A stretch of DNA of 64,000 nucleotides, from positions 868,001 through 932,000 of the forward strand of contig OZ037835.1 in the NCBI GenBank assembly GCA_964035575.1. The letters run 5' to 3'. Position 1 is the first letter of the stretch. Every line of letters begins with the position of its first letter. The translations under genes were made by a program, and so were the position numbers. This DNA is from Rhynchopus sp. YZ270_cl-10 (lineage: Eukaryota > Euglenozoa > Diplonemea > Diplonemida > Diplonemidae). A model generated the notes under the pieces. That model saw only the letters and a program-made list of their open reading frames with translations. It searched no databases and had not been told where the DNA came from. Below, piece by piece: positions 9,201 to 17,914 of this stretch.

Positions 9201-11407
9201 TGTGCCTCCACCCACGGATGCCGGCACAGAAGGCCACCCTCAGCCACCACAGCACCCACATCCTCCTGCGTCAGCCCCACCTCATCCAGCGAGTCCAGCA
9301 CCAGCACCACCTCGTACGTCTCCGCAAGGTACGAACGGTCCGCCTCCCGCAGCGCAAACGACTCCAGCACAAACCTGTCCAGCCCTCCCTTCTCAAGCAG
9401 GTGCTGCTTCACAGTCGGCAGTGCCACAAACACAGGGAAGTACGGCTTCGCATCCGCATCCGCAGTCACGTCACTCACCACGCTGTTCCTGTTCCTGTTC
9501 GTGTCTTCGCTGTCGGTGCTTTCGCTCTTCCTCGCAGACGTTGCAAGGTCGCTCAGAATTGCAATCGAAGCAGACGTCTTCCCGCTCCCTCCTTCTCCGA
9601 TCACACACAGCACACCACACCTCCCTTGTCTTTCTTCTCTCGCATCCACATCAGGCTTGCGCTCTGTGCCCGCTGCTGCCTGTGTGCACACGGAAGACGT
9701 CGGCCTCCTACGTACACGTGCATGAAGCCACCTCCGCACCTCCTCCATCAGCGGACGTGTCTCCGACTCATCCACACGTGTGTCATCCCCCACACGCCCC
9801 TCCACGTACTGCGCAAGGTAGTCCTTGAAGAACGCGACTGTGTGTCCCATCACCTCCTGCAGCGCACCCACCTGCTCAGCCGCACTCGTCTCCCCCACAT
9901 TAACTCCCACACCACCACCACCCTCACCCACACCAGCACACACCTCCTGCATCACAATCACGTCAAAGCGCAGCCCCATCATCCGCAGCAACGTCGGCGA
10001 AAGCTTCCACTGCACCCGGTACTCGATGTTCGCTGTGTACAGCAGCTCGTCCTCCGAAGCATACACAGACGAGAACTTCACGTCTGCAGCACCCTCCTTC
10101 GCCACCACCACAAAGAACGTCCCACCCTTCCCGTACATGAAACTCCGAGCCACATCCCGCTTCAGTGTTGTCGACGTGAAGCAGTTCCACACAATGTGCG
10201 TATTTAGAGCGTACTTCGCAGACACGTTCACATTGATCCCGCGGAACACAGTCCGCAGCTGCTTCCGACGGCTCCCAATCAGCCGGTCCAGACCACGGAT
10301 CAGCGGCGCAAAGGTCGCAATCACGTGCAGCTGCGGGGGTGCGGGTGACAGCTCAAACACGTTCGGTGCTGTCTTCTCAGGTGTCCCCTTCCACTCCTTC
10401 ACCGCAGCCAGCTGCCCCACAGCACGCATCGCAGTGTTCATCGTCATGTACAGCGCAAGCGACTGTGATTCCACATCAGCAGCACTCCCGTGGTTGTCCA
10501 GCACAGCCCGCTCCGTCAGTTTGATGTACCGCAGCTTCCCGTCAGGCCCTTTCACAATCTGCGGTGTCCCGTCCTCGTCACACACAACATCCCCGCCGCT
10601 GTCCAGCACATACTCCACACAGTCAGACGTGAACAGGAACCCCGACAGCAGCAGCTCAAACGGGTCGCGTGCCGCCATCCAGTCCTCCACCTCCACGTGC
10701 CCACCACGTGTCCCCGCAGCCCCCCTCCGTCCTCTCATGTCCTCCAGCAGACGCTTGCACACCACACGGAACCCCGCCTCCATGTGCCGCACGTGTTCGT
10801 CTGTGTAGCCCAACGGCGGATCCACCTTTGGCAGACCACGCAGCCAGCACAGCAGGTCTTCACCTCCATTGCTGTTCTTGTTGTTGTTGCTGTCGTCTGT
10901 TTTCCGCAGCCACTCCACCTTCCGTCCGTCTGTGTGCCGCAGTGCACCCGTGTCCCCGTCAAGATCGTCCTCTCCCAGCTGTCTGTCTCCAGTCGAGGTG
11001 TTCGTGTCTTTCGCCATGTCCATGTGAGGATCAGTAAGAAGTGCTGTCGTTGCATCACCTGTTACTGTTTTTGTGGCGACACCGTCAGTGAGGTACACCT
11101 GCACAACATCCTCCACCTCCACAAGGATCTCTGCTGCATGCACCCCCAGCTCCGCCTCAAGTCGCCCCCGCACATCCGCGTCCCTGTGCTGCAGTGCGTA
11201 CCACAGCGGCACCTTCCCGTCCCTGTCACGCACGTTCCCTGCCCCGTTCAAAACAAGAAACCGCACTGCCTCCACATCCCCCGCAAGCACGGCACTGTGC
11301 AGCATTGTCCTCCCGTCCACGCTGTCCACTGCGTCCACGGGCCTCTCCTTCCCAGTAATTCCCTTTGCAATCTCGTCCTTTTCAGGCTTCGACGCTCCGG
11401 ATCCCAT
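6221..11407 (-). CDS. NLR-like protein, copy 2: ankyrin-ART-NACHT-pentapeptide-WD40
   Basis: Single open frame of 1728 aa ending in TAG. I chose the ATG at 11405-11407 because it gives the myristoylation motif MGSGASK and matches copy 1; an in-frame ATG 34 codons upstream is not conserved. Domains: ankyrin repeats (about 28-100); ADP-ribosyltransferase (about 370-490) with the R-S-E triad at R389, S412 and E452-x-E454, the pattern of arginine-modifying ARTs; NACHT NTPase with Walker A GEGGSGKTS (604-612), Walker B LVLDSLDE (702-709) and VTVRGEYL after it; a pentapeptide-like segment (about 1033-1090); and 14 WD40 repeats (about 1095-1690), enough for two seven-bladed propellers. In STAND proteins the propeller usually senses, NACHT switches on ATP binding and the N-terminal domain is the effector. 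Here the effector would be NAD-dependent ADP-ribosylation at a lipid-anchored site. Domain calls are strong; the role in defence or signalling is inference. Confidence 0.92.
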   Translation of the reverse strand: MGSGASKPEKDEIAKGITGKERPVDAVDSVDGRTMLHSAVLAGDVEAVRFLVLNGAGNVRDRDGKVPLWYALQHRDADVRGRLEAELGVHAAEILVEVEDVVQVYLTDGVATKTVTGDATTALLTDPHMDMAKDTNTSTGDRQLGEDDLDGDTGALRHTDGRKVEWLRKTDDSNNNKNSNGGEDLLCWLRGLPKVDPPLGYTDEHVRHMEAGFRVVCKRLLEDMRGRRGAAGTRGGHVEVEDWMAARDPFELLLSGFLFTSDCVEYVLDSGGDVVCDEDGTPQIVKGPDGKLRYIKLTERAVLDNHGSAADVESQSLALYMTMNTAMRAVGQLAAVKEWKGTPEKTAPNVFELSPAPPQLHVIATFAPLIRGLDRLIGSRRKQLRTVFRGINVNVSAKYALNTHIVWNCFTSTTLKRDVARSFMYGKGGTFFVVVAKEGAADVKFSSVYASEDELLYTANIEYRVQWKLSPTLLRMMGLRFDVIVMQEVCAGVGEGGGGVGVNVGETSAAEQVGALQEVMGHTVAFFKDYLAQYVEGRVGDDTRVDESETRPLMEEVRRWLHARVRRRPTSSVCTQAAAGTERKPDVDAREERQGRCGVLCVIGEGGSGKTSASIAILSDLATSARKSESTDSEDTNRNRNSVVSDVTADADAKPYFPVFVALPTVKQHLLEKGGLDRFVLESFALREADRSYLAETYEVVLVLDSLDEVGLTQEDVGAVVAEGGLLCRHPWVEAHCSVVVTVRGEYLKGVDTSPSGVCGAGVRAVYMQPFTEVDARTYIERANTAWEKEHKEEKEKEKDGERTVFVREEDVEGLVQLRNPFVLHMACHAQCSGKASEEVIYEAYLETWTKKEMASGGVAVAVAVSDVSLEDVVRAGELVACRMLETNEWQGTVGVASQILDSQHGVCEAVRDACFRCLPFRIEDFGEERSAFTFRHKSLGEHLAARRLARDPAGTLGTLVQRSFSKDSQRVLGFFAALVCGDSVLYERACTELLAAVKATRGSSGAGEDGGGEGIVTAGSNAAALLARARIPVSGEDLSGIRVSNCDLRGSLFVETVMTGASFSNCWLEHTEFHTCDMGGTMLPDCALGTPLPVLQQEAFDVSVTPDGKHIVAAGVSGRVHVWSMSSGKEVVVLRDRGCSKKDVYGVAVTPDGNCVVSCCNDKTVRVWDLHTGDEVYVLEGHEAFAVAVTPDSSKVVSSSPEDGIRVWDLSTGMEMLAVESPGIYSMVITKDGRKIVTCSEEELCVWDLVKGKQERQWPCCVKSSHALAVTPDGCHVVSCFDDAHLWNLSTGAEVMVFHADAELSAVAVTPDGCHVVAGSMSGNVHVWSISTGKEVTVLQGHTNDVNAVAVTPDGCHVVSCSVDDCAVRVWNMTTGKETPGFEGLSGRFVAVAPDGSIISYGDKRNSIWNASTGRQTQVVEAGITNHDDAAAVSPDRSHVVYCSCDDAGERRARVWDVSTGKVQPLCTASSEFAVFLKQCGRLHSLALSPDVSHVVTCSESSQEEDTYYTYVWSMPTGKKVSAYARTTCRSASAVVTPDGVHVVSYYSDGTVHMSKLHTGEETMVFKGHTSDVLDVAMTPDGGRLVSCSDDETVRVWDVASGKEVFTLEHDNPVFGVALTSDGAHVVSSTDSVIVWSMTTGEKVAAIRVYGVLSRFAVSPHGREVICSNYDNTVRVLSICTGEDGTIDGLRMKRVVGVPSTVPRALGCRNADAVEPELARRILCDVE

Positions 11408-11761
11408 CTTCCTGATGTGTCTTGTGTTGTCCCTGTTCGTGTGTCGTGAAATCATTCCCCCGAAGACCACTTTATTTGCTTGTTTGCACTGACTCTTTAC
11501 GGAGAACATACATCTTCGGGCACAACACCAAAAAACTTCACTCTCAATTGCAAAAAAAATTTATTTCCTAACCCAACAACAATAAAGCGTGAGGACAATA
11601 AAGAAAAGCAAAGAAGAATGAATTTGATGTTTTGTAAGGCACTCAACGAGTGTGCCAGCTCTGTCATTCTTATGATGCAAGAAACCTATAACACGAAAAT
11701 CCCCCACCCAATACTGCACGTTGCTGAGTTCAACTGAAACACCACCACCACCTCAGCGCAG
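11408..11761. other. spacer between NLR copy 2 and ankyrin gene 1
   Basis: The minus-strand frame of NLR copy 2 stays open for another 34 codons upstream to 11509, but this is not conserved in copy 1 and is probably 5' UTR. The rest is A-rich with no gene seen. Confidence 0.4.
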
Positions 11762-13177
11762 CTAACACACGCAGTTGCAGGGTCGAAGTCGCGAGGCACG
11801 AGAGTTTGCAGCCTCAAGCGCATCAAGCAGCACCTGTGCAACGTCTGTGTGCTTTTCCTCCTCCGCATACTGCAACGCAGTGTTGTTATTTGCAGTGTCT
11901 CGGTGATTCAGTTCCACCTCTGGCAAGCCCACAAGATAGCGCACAGTCTCAGTGTGTCCAAAACGGGCCGCAAATATAAGACAGGTGCGTCCTTCGTCAT
12001 TTGTGACACGCACTCCCGCACCTGCTTCAACCAACATCTTCACAACGTTAAGTCCTCCTGAAGCGCAAGCAGAGTGCAGAGGCGAACATCCCTCGTGGTT
12101 CTGTGCGTCGATGTCTGCACCTGCATCAATCAGCACCTGCACCATGCTTGTGAGATTGTCATCCACAACATAGTACAACGCAGTCTCCGATCTCTGGTGA
12201 GTCTCGTAATCATTTCGCTGATTCACATCAACCTCTGGCAAGCTCAGAAGATAGCGAACAGTCTCAGTTTCTTCATATTGTGCTGCACGCATCAGACACG
12301 TGAATCCTTCTTCATCAAAGGGAAGCACTCCCGCACCTGCTCTGACCAACATCTTCACAATGTCAAGTGCTCCATTACAGCATGCATTGTGCAGAGCTGT
12401 AGTTCCCGTTCTGATGCTCGTTCTCGCGAAGTCTGAACCTGCATCAATCAGCACCTGCACCACGTCTGTACGCTTTTCCGCCACTGCATAGTGCAACGCA
12501 TTGAAGTCGCAACAGTCTCCTTGGTTCAGTTCCACCTCTGGCAAGCCCACAAGATAGCGCACAGTCTCGATGTGTCCTAATTTCGCCGCCAAATGAAGAC
12601 ACGTGTCTCCATCGCCGTCTGTGGCACGCACTCCCGCACCTGCTTCAACCAACATCTTCACAACGTCAAGTGCCCCTTTTTGGCAAGCATAGTGCAGAGG
12701 CGACTGTTGCCACTGGTTTTTTGTATTTACGTCTGCCCCTGCATCAATCAAGACGCGACACACTGCAGGGTCTGACCACATGGTAGGATAGTCATTCCTC
12801 TGATCTCCGCTGTATGTAGGCTTGTGCGGGACAAACGTGATGTTGTTGCAGACAGACTTCCAATGCTGCAAGAGGACCTCCGTGCACGCAACGTGGTCTG
12901 CGTGGACACACTCACTCAGCAGCATCCCAAAGCCCATCTGCGTTGTCTCAACATACGGAAGAAGCAGTGTGAGGCATTCATCGTGGTTCCCTCTGCATGC
13001 CTCGTGCGCAGCATCGAAGGCCACTTTCTTTCTGTCTGGGTTGAACTTGTCAAGGACCGCACGCACGGCAGTCGTGTCGCCGTTCCTGGCAGCCTCCACG
13101 AAGACCTCGTCTGCAGAAAGCTGTCTTCTCTTTCGTGGGTTCTCGTCCTGCGTGCTGTCTGCGTGTCGCTTCGGCAT
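11762..13177 (-). CDS. ankyrin-repeat protein 1 (nuclear, 471 aa)
   Basis: Founding description of a family with ten members here. The N-terminus starts MPKRHADSTQ and carries a bipartite basic signal (KR, then RKRR about 12 residues later) typical of nuclear import. A conserved cap of about 130 residues follows. The rest is a block of three ankyrin repeats used again and again: type A (LHxACxxGALDVVKMLV), type B (TCLxxAAxxGHTETVRYLV) and type C (TALxxAxxxKHTDVVQVLI). This copy has three blocks and a unique tail ending NCVC after a TAG stop, unlike the others, which end DALL. It stands alone about 21 kb from the other nine and is the most diverged. No enzyme motif is present, so the likely role is protein binding in the nucleus. 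Confidence 0.9.
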   Translation of the reverse strand: MPKRHADSTQDENPRKRRQLSADEVFVEAARNGDTTAVRAVLDKFNPDRKKVAFDAAHEACRGNHDECLTLLLPYVETTQMGFGMLLSECVHADHVACTEVLLQHWKSVCNNITFVPHKPTYSGDQRNDYPTMWSDPAVCRVLIDAGADVNTKNQWQQSPLHYACQKGALDVVKMLVEAGAGVRATDGDGDTCLHLAAKLGHIETVRYLVGLPEVELNQGDCCDFNALHYAVAEKRTDVVQVLIDAGSDFARTSIRTGTTALHNACCNGALDIVKMLVRAGAGVLPFDEEGFTCLMRAAQYEETETVRYLLSLPEVDVNQRNDYETHQRSETALYYVVDDNLTSMVQVLIDAGADIDAQNHEGCSPLHSACASGGLNVVKMLVEAGAGVRVTNDEGRTCLIFAARFGHTETVRYLVGLPEVELNHRDTANNNTALQYAEEEKHTDVAQVLLDALEAANSRASRLRPCNCVC

Positions 13178-13302
13178 ATTGTGTGTTTATGTGTTGGTTT
13201 CTTTTTGTGCAGAGGTTGTGGGTGATGAGAGGACGAAGAACACACATGCAACACACCCTCTGAGGGAACGGAATACACGGATACGTCACACACAACCACA
13301 TG
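13178..13302 (-). promoter_or_regulatory. conserved upstream block of ankyrin genes (type I)
   Basis: About 125 bp directly upstream of the ATG is nearly the same before ankyrin genes 1, 2, 3, 7, 9 and 10. It holds CTGCACAAAAAGAAACC near the ATG, an 11-bp palindrome CCCTCTGAGGG (13256-13266) and TACGTCAC farther out, which resembles a CRE/bZIP half site on the other strand. Conservation at the 21-kb-distant gene 1 suggests function rather than recent copying alone. Promoter activity is inference. Confidence 0.5.
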
Positions 13303-13728
13303 ACACCTCCACGAGTCCCCTGTGCATCACAACCCACCTTCACGTCAGTGCAATGACTATCGTACGGCACAGCTGGCTTGAGGTGAACCCTCACTAGCAA
13401 CGCCGAACGAAGGAAACGGTGGAGTTTTGGGGAAATGACTGACGGCTTTGAACAGAGGCCTATGTTTTTCACATGTGCCGCCAGGGCTAGTAACAAGTAA
13501 AAAAATTTCCCGAGAGACTCGTTACTGTTGCTTCTTGCTCAAAAGACTAATAAACCGGGAGGGGGAAATTAAGGTTGTTTGTTGTTCGCTTCCACACAGG
13601 GGAGGGGAGGGGGGAACTTAAAGATAAAACGAGTGTCCAGTCTTGTTCATGTTCAAATTGCTAAGAATAAGCTCACGTACGGGGGGAGAGGAGAAACACA
13701 CTAGGGAATCAAAAAGTAAGAAACCTGA
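13303..13728. other. spacer with dispersed-repeat sequence
   Basis: No gene seen. 13507-13595 resembles 17454-17531 (GAGAGACTC, then TTGCTCAAAAG, then TTAAGGTTGTTTTGTTGTTCG). 13676-13727 resembles 62922-62973 and forms the left flank of the element that follows. Confidence 0.55.
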
Positions 13729-13853
13729 GGGGTGGCATCAAAACAAAAAACGCGGACAATGTCCGCGTTTTTGGGGAATTTCAGACCCCCCCCCCTCAGG
13801 CCTCAGCCTAACTGGGGGGGTAGGCAGGCCAACACGGATTAGGGGTGGTGGGT

Positions 13854-14255
13854 CCCCCCCCCCCCCTCTGTACACAGTTATACAGGGGCTGGGCCGAAGA
13901 AAAATTTTTCCAACCAATTTTTGCCCACAAAAAATCGAAAAAAAAAATTTTTTTTTTCGATTCTCCCGTGTCTGTGCGTGCTGTGATGGGGTCATTTCGC
14001 GCTCAGAAATGAGTATTTTTGACCCAAAATACATGTGTCAGTTTTTACACGATTTTTGAAATTTTCAGTCCAAAACTGACACATGTATTTTGGGTCAAAA
14101 ATACTCATTTCTGAGCGCGAAATGACCCCATCACAGCACGCACAGACACAGGAGAATCGAAAAAAAAAAATTTTTTTTTCGATTTTTTGTGTGGGCAAAA
14201 ATTGGTCGGAAAAATTTTTCTTCGGCCCAGCCCCTGTATAACTGTGTACAGAGGT

Positions 14256-14263
<8 letters not shown>
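13854..14263. repeat. large palindrome inside the TIR element
   Basis: Two arms of about 190 bp (13854-14045 and 14072-14263) are nearly exact reverse complements with a 26-bp loop. The arms include TACACAGTTATACAGGGGC and ATACATGTGTCAG and their complements. The left arm begins in a 13-C run and the right arm ends in the G45 run, so only one side of the homopolymer has expanded. Confidence 0.85.

Positions 14264-14300
<37 letters not shown>
14256..14300 (+). repeat. G45 homopolymer
   Basis: Forty-five consecutive G residues. The exact length may reflect sequencing or assembly as well as biology. Confidence 0.8.
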
Positions 14301-14301
<1 letters not shown>

Positions 14302-15723
14302 ACCACCCACCCCCCAAGGCCAACATCGGCCGAAAAATTACCCAGAGGCCTGCCCCCCCTCCCCCCCCAAAACGCGGACATTTTTGGTTTTTTTTTCCCC
14401 TATTTTTTGCTGGTTTTTGGGTGACGGGGTGCAAATTCGTGACCCAAAACACAGTTTTTTGGCATTTCCGGAATCCGTCCAGAAAGTGGTGGGGTCAATC
14501 TCGAAAATTGGACAATTTTTTGACCACTTAAATTTTTGAAAATATGAGCCCGGTCACTAATACGTGGGGCCCATTTTCGGCCAAAAAATGCTGCTGAAAA
14601 AAATTTGCAGGTGAAAATTTTTCAGCCCCAAAACATGCCGCGATTGGCATTTCCGGGATCTGTCCGCGCTGTGGTGGGGTCAATTTGACGAAATGGCCAA
14701 GTTCTTGGTTTTGGTCAAAATGAGTGTAAGGTAAAGGGGCCAAGCCCCACTGAACAAGGTAAATCCCACAACCCAGATTTTCTCTCTCTGATGCTGAAAC
14801 CATGAAAATGTGCAAAAACACCGGCATTTGCATTTCCGGAATCCGTCCGTTCTGTGGTGGGGTCAATTTGCCAAAATGGACAAGTTCTTGATTTTGGTCA
14901 AAACCCGTCAGTGTAAGGTAAAGGGGTCCAAGTGTTTGCCTGTAGAAGCACATGGTAGCAGCAGGGGTTTAAGGGCCCCCCATTCGTGTACATTTTGCAA
15001 AAAAAACGCGGGCATCTTGTATTTTTTATTTTGCCCGAAAACACCGGCATTTGCATTTCCTGAATCCGCCGGTTCTGTGGTGGGGTCAATTTGCCGAAAT
15101 GGACGAGTTTTTATAAATTTTGGTCAAAATCGTGTACAACCCCAGTGAAGAAAAAAATTTTCGAGGAAAAAAAAACCCCAAAATGTCCGCGTTTTCTGGA
15201 ATTTCAGACCCCCCCCCTCCCCCCCCAAAAACGCGGACATTGTCCGCGTTTTTTGTTTTGATGCCACCCCTGAAGGAGGTACTCTTTTGTCTCCAACCTT
15301 ACCCAAAAAATAAAGCTGCTCAAAACAATTTTTGATTGAGATCAGTGTGTGCAGGGCATGTCTGGGAACCTTTTGGGGGAGAGCAGTTGGTATTTTTTTC
15401 TTTCCTTTTCTTTTTTGATAAATTGGAGTAGTGTAGTTGCCTCGTGGGTTGTGTTGCCAGTTTTTTTGTGCAAATCTCCACGTTCCAAAAGTTCACTCAC
15501 GAAGAAGGCCTTTTTTTAAATTTGTTTGTTTTGCTTTTCTTTGAAATTGGATCTTTCTCGTCTGCCGTGGAAGCAAATAAGAAGGGGAGGGAGTGAGAGG
15601 GAGCATTGTCGGAAGACAAGGCAACATACAGTCATTTCTTGGTTTCGTGCACCATGTCTCTAGAATGGGAATGGGTGTAGACTGAGAAGGGCTAAATAGG
15701 ATCTGACTTCAACGATGTGACTA

Positions 15724-15836
15724 CCGTATTCGTACAAATTGTCGACCGTAATAATATTCGACCTTTTCAGGATTTTTCAGGATTTTTTTTGGAAGTTCGA
15801 CCTTTTTTGTACGATCGATAATTTGTACAAACACGG
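15724..15836. mobile_element. 113-bp MITE-like inverted-repeat element
   Basis: The ends are 22-bp imperfect inverted repeats: CCGTATTCGTACAAATTGTC on the left and, read in reverse, CCGTGTTTGTACAAATTATC on the right. No clear target duplication is visible. It is too short to encode anything. Confidence 0.55.
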
Positions 15837-16249
15837 CAATTGAATAAAAAAGGTTGCCCAGAAAATAGGAGGTGAGTTGTTCAGGTGCAGTGTTTGAGTT
15901 GGACACTTTAACATCAAAAATAGAACCTTAAACACTCATCACACGATAAAAACCCATTGGAGAGGGTTGTGAAACGCACACACCTCGACCTGTTTGGTGA
16001 GGAGGTGGCTCTGCAGCGCGGTTTTCGTCCCCAGAACCGCGAGGTTATTCAATCAAAATGCTTTCTATTTCCTCCTTCATTTTTTAAAAAAAATATATGG
16101 ACAAGATAACATTGAGACAGAAAAATGCACTGCAAAATCGATACAGAAAAATGTGTCCGTAACTGGAGGGGGTTTTTTGAATACAAGACCCAAAGACCCC
16201 TCCTGATATCCATGTCTGATCCTAAAAGTTCTTTTGTTTGTTTGATTAT

Positions 16250-16511
16250 AGACTATTATAACAAGATAGCAGCCACGGTTTTTCTTCACAGGATCCTTAA
16301 AAGAGAGCAAATAGAAGGAGTGCGCTTTGCAGGAGGTGTCAGAATCCTTTTTTGTAACTTATTACGCATGTTGATTACAGACTACTATCACTAGATAGCA
16401 GGCACATTTATATTTCTTCACAGGATCCTTAAAAGAGAGCAAATAGAAGGAGTACGCTTTGCAGGAGGTGTCAGAATCCTTTTTTGTAACTTATTACGCA
16501 TGTTGGTTGTA
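16250..16511 (+). repeat. tandem duplication, about 130-bp period
   Basis: Two adjacent copies (about 16250-16379 and 16380-16511) share TTCTTCACAGGATCCTTAAA, AGAGAGCAAATAGAAGGAG and AGAATCCTTTTTTGTAAC with few differences, so the duplication looks recent. Confidence 0.8.
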
Positions 16512-16576
16512 GCAAATAGAAGGAGCATGTCTGATCCTAAAAGGGGAAGATCTTGTTTTAAAGCCTCCCAGTAGCA

Positions 16577-16610
16577 CAGTGCTGTAAGAATACGTATTCT
16601 TACAGCACTG
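16577..16610. repeat. perfect 34-bp palindrome
   Basis: Two 17-bp arms with no spacer, CAGTGCTGTAAGAATAC followed directly by its exact complement. It lies between direct copies of CAGTAG. Confidence 0.85.
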
Positions 16611-17545
16611 CAGTAGCATGGTCTCCCCCGTCCCCCTCCCCGCCCCTTGAAAGGAACTGTTGTGGCAACGGAAGTGGGTGTGTGTGTTCGTGAAGGGGGA
16701 AATAAAGGAGCAGGACAGATACAACAGGGTGTAAACCTCGTTCAGTACTGGTGCTCGGTGGGTTATTTTCTTCTAAGTTTTTTTGTTTTATTTTGTTTTC
16801 TTTGATACATTGTTGGAGTAGTGTGCCTCGGTTGTGTTGCCACAGTTTGTGCAATCTCCACTTTCTTTTGTGCAATCATCCTACCTTGAACTCCCGGAGT
16901 CTCAGAAACTCTCCAATTTTTTTTGAGAATTTTTTTCTCGCGATTTAAAAAAAAAATAAAAATTCGCAATCAATACTTCGCTTGTTAGGGAACTACTGCC
17001 AGCTGCTGTCAAAACACACATTTCACATCATCAGAATAGGCCATATCCCTCGCAAGGGAAATGACCCAGAACCGATTTCTTTTTCTTTTCTTTTTTTCAA
17101 AACACGCACATCTTCCGTCCTTGCGCATCACGCAGGAACCGCTACCTAGCTGGGGGGGTTTGAAACTTTATCTCGCCCTGTCCCCTTATATGAGTTGCAT
17201 GCCACGAAGAGATCTAGCATTGCTTCCCTTTGGCGGGGAGAGGTGTCAGTGGCTGTGTATCGTCGGCCAAGCATTGTCCTGTGAATGTGTTGTGGTACGC
17301 TTTTGCTTATAAGGGTAATAGGAAATTGATGGCATTCAATAATAGCATCGGGGTAGGTAAAGTTGTTCGCTGTAAAAGCAAACCTCGTAGAAAATAAAAT
17401 GCTCGAGAGACTCTCAAAGACTAGAAACGAGAGGGGGAAAATGCTCGAGAGACTCTACTCTTTGCTTTGTTGCTCAAAAGGATAAAAACGGGAAGGGGAA
17501 AAAATTAAGGTTGTTTTGTTGTTCGCTTCCACATAGATTGCATAC

Positions 17546-17686
17546 CATCTCGACGTCTAAGGCATAGATGTTGCCCCATATGTCGCCCAGCATGATTGTA
17601 TTGTATGAAGCAGCAGCACATGACACAGGGGCACGTGTCGTGGCAGAGGTGAACCACGCTCCCGTCGCTGAATGAAGTACGTGGTA
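17546..17686 (-). CDS. candidate downstream exon of the myristoylated WD40 gene
   Basis: On the minus strand a 141-nt stretch is bounded by CCACCCCTACAG upstream and GTATGC downstream, both like the splice sites of the helical-protein gene. It translates without stops as 47 residues including ATGAWFTSATTRAP and GDIWGNIYALDVE, which look like the last strands of a WD40 blade. It could supply a missing propeller blade to the gene at 17915-19909 by splicing from a phase-0 donor GAG/GTGCCT at 18029/18028. That donor is weak, and I cannot place the next exon. Confidence 0.4.
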
Positions 17687-17914
17687 CTGTAGGGGTGGTT
17701 GGTTGTGAGGGAAAGCAAGAAAAAAAAATGGAGGGAAAGAAAATGGTTACAATACAGTGGAGCTTTGCACAGGTGGCAACTACACTATTCCAACTAATTA
17801 TTCAGATTTTATTTTTCCTTCAAAACTTCACAACGCTTTTTGGTTTTTTTGGGAGACACACAAGGTGCCAGGTTCTATGATATGCACGGAACCACCCTGC
17901 AGCTGTTTGTCATA

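Larger units (their letters stand above)
13729..15270. mobile_element. 1.54-kb non-autonomous TIR element with TGA target duplication
   Basis: Both ends carry a 48-bp inverted repeat that is perfect over its whole length. It starts GGGGTGGCATCAAAACAA and includes the hairpin ACGCGGACAATGTCCGCGT. The element is flanked by TGA at 13726-13728 and 15271-15273. A related sequence without the element exists at 62922-63020. There is no transposase gene inside. The interior holds a large palindrome, a G45 run and four copies of a dispersed GCATTTCC motif. GGG ends plus a 3-bp duplication resemble PIF/Harbinger-type elements, but the duplicated triplet is TGA rather than the usual TWA, so the superfamily is uncertain. 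Confidence 0.8.
15274..17545. other. gene-poor spacer with repeats
   Basis: No gene recognised. It holds two copies of the GGAGTAGTGTAG motif (15423-15481, 16812-16862), a 113-bp inverted-repeat element, a 130-bp tandem duplication and a 34-bp palindrome. A stretch at 15957-16047 recurs at 23472-23565 (shared GGTTGTG, then GTGAGGA, then CTACAGCGCG or CTGCAGCGCG, then CAGAAC). 17397-17465 has two copies of a TGCTCGAGAGACTCT motif that also occurs near 26,815, 59,660 and 60,840. Confidence 0.5.

Noticed and set aside
11408-11509. 34-codon upstream extension of NLR copy 2
   Set aside because: Not conserved in copy 1, and it would bury the MGSGASK myristoylation start.
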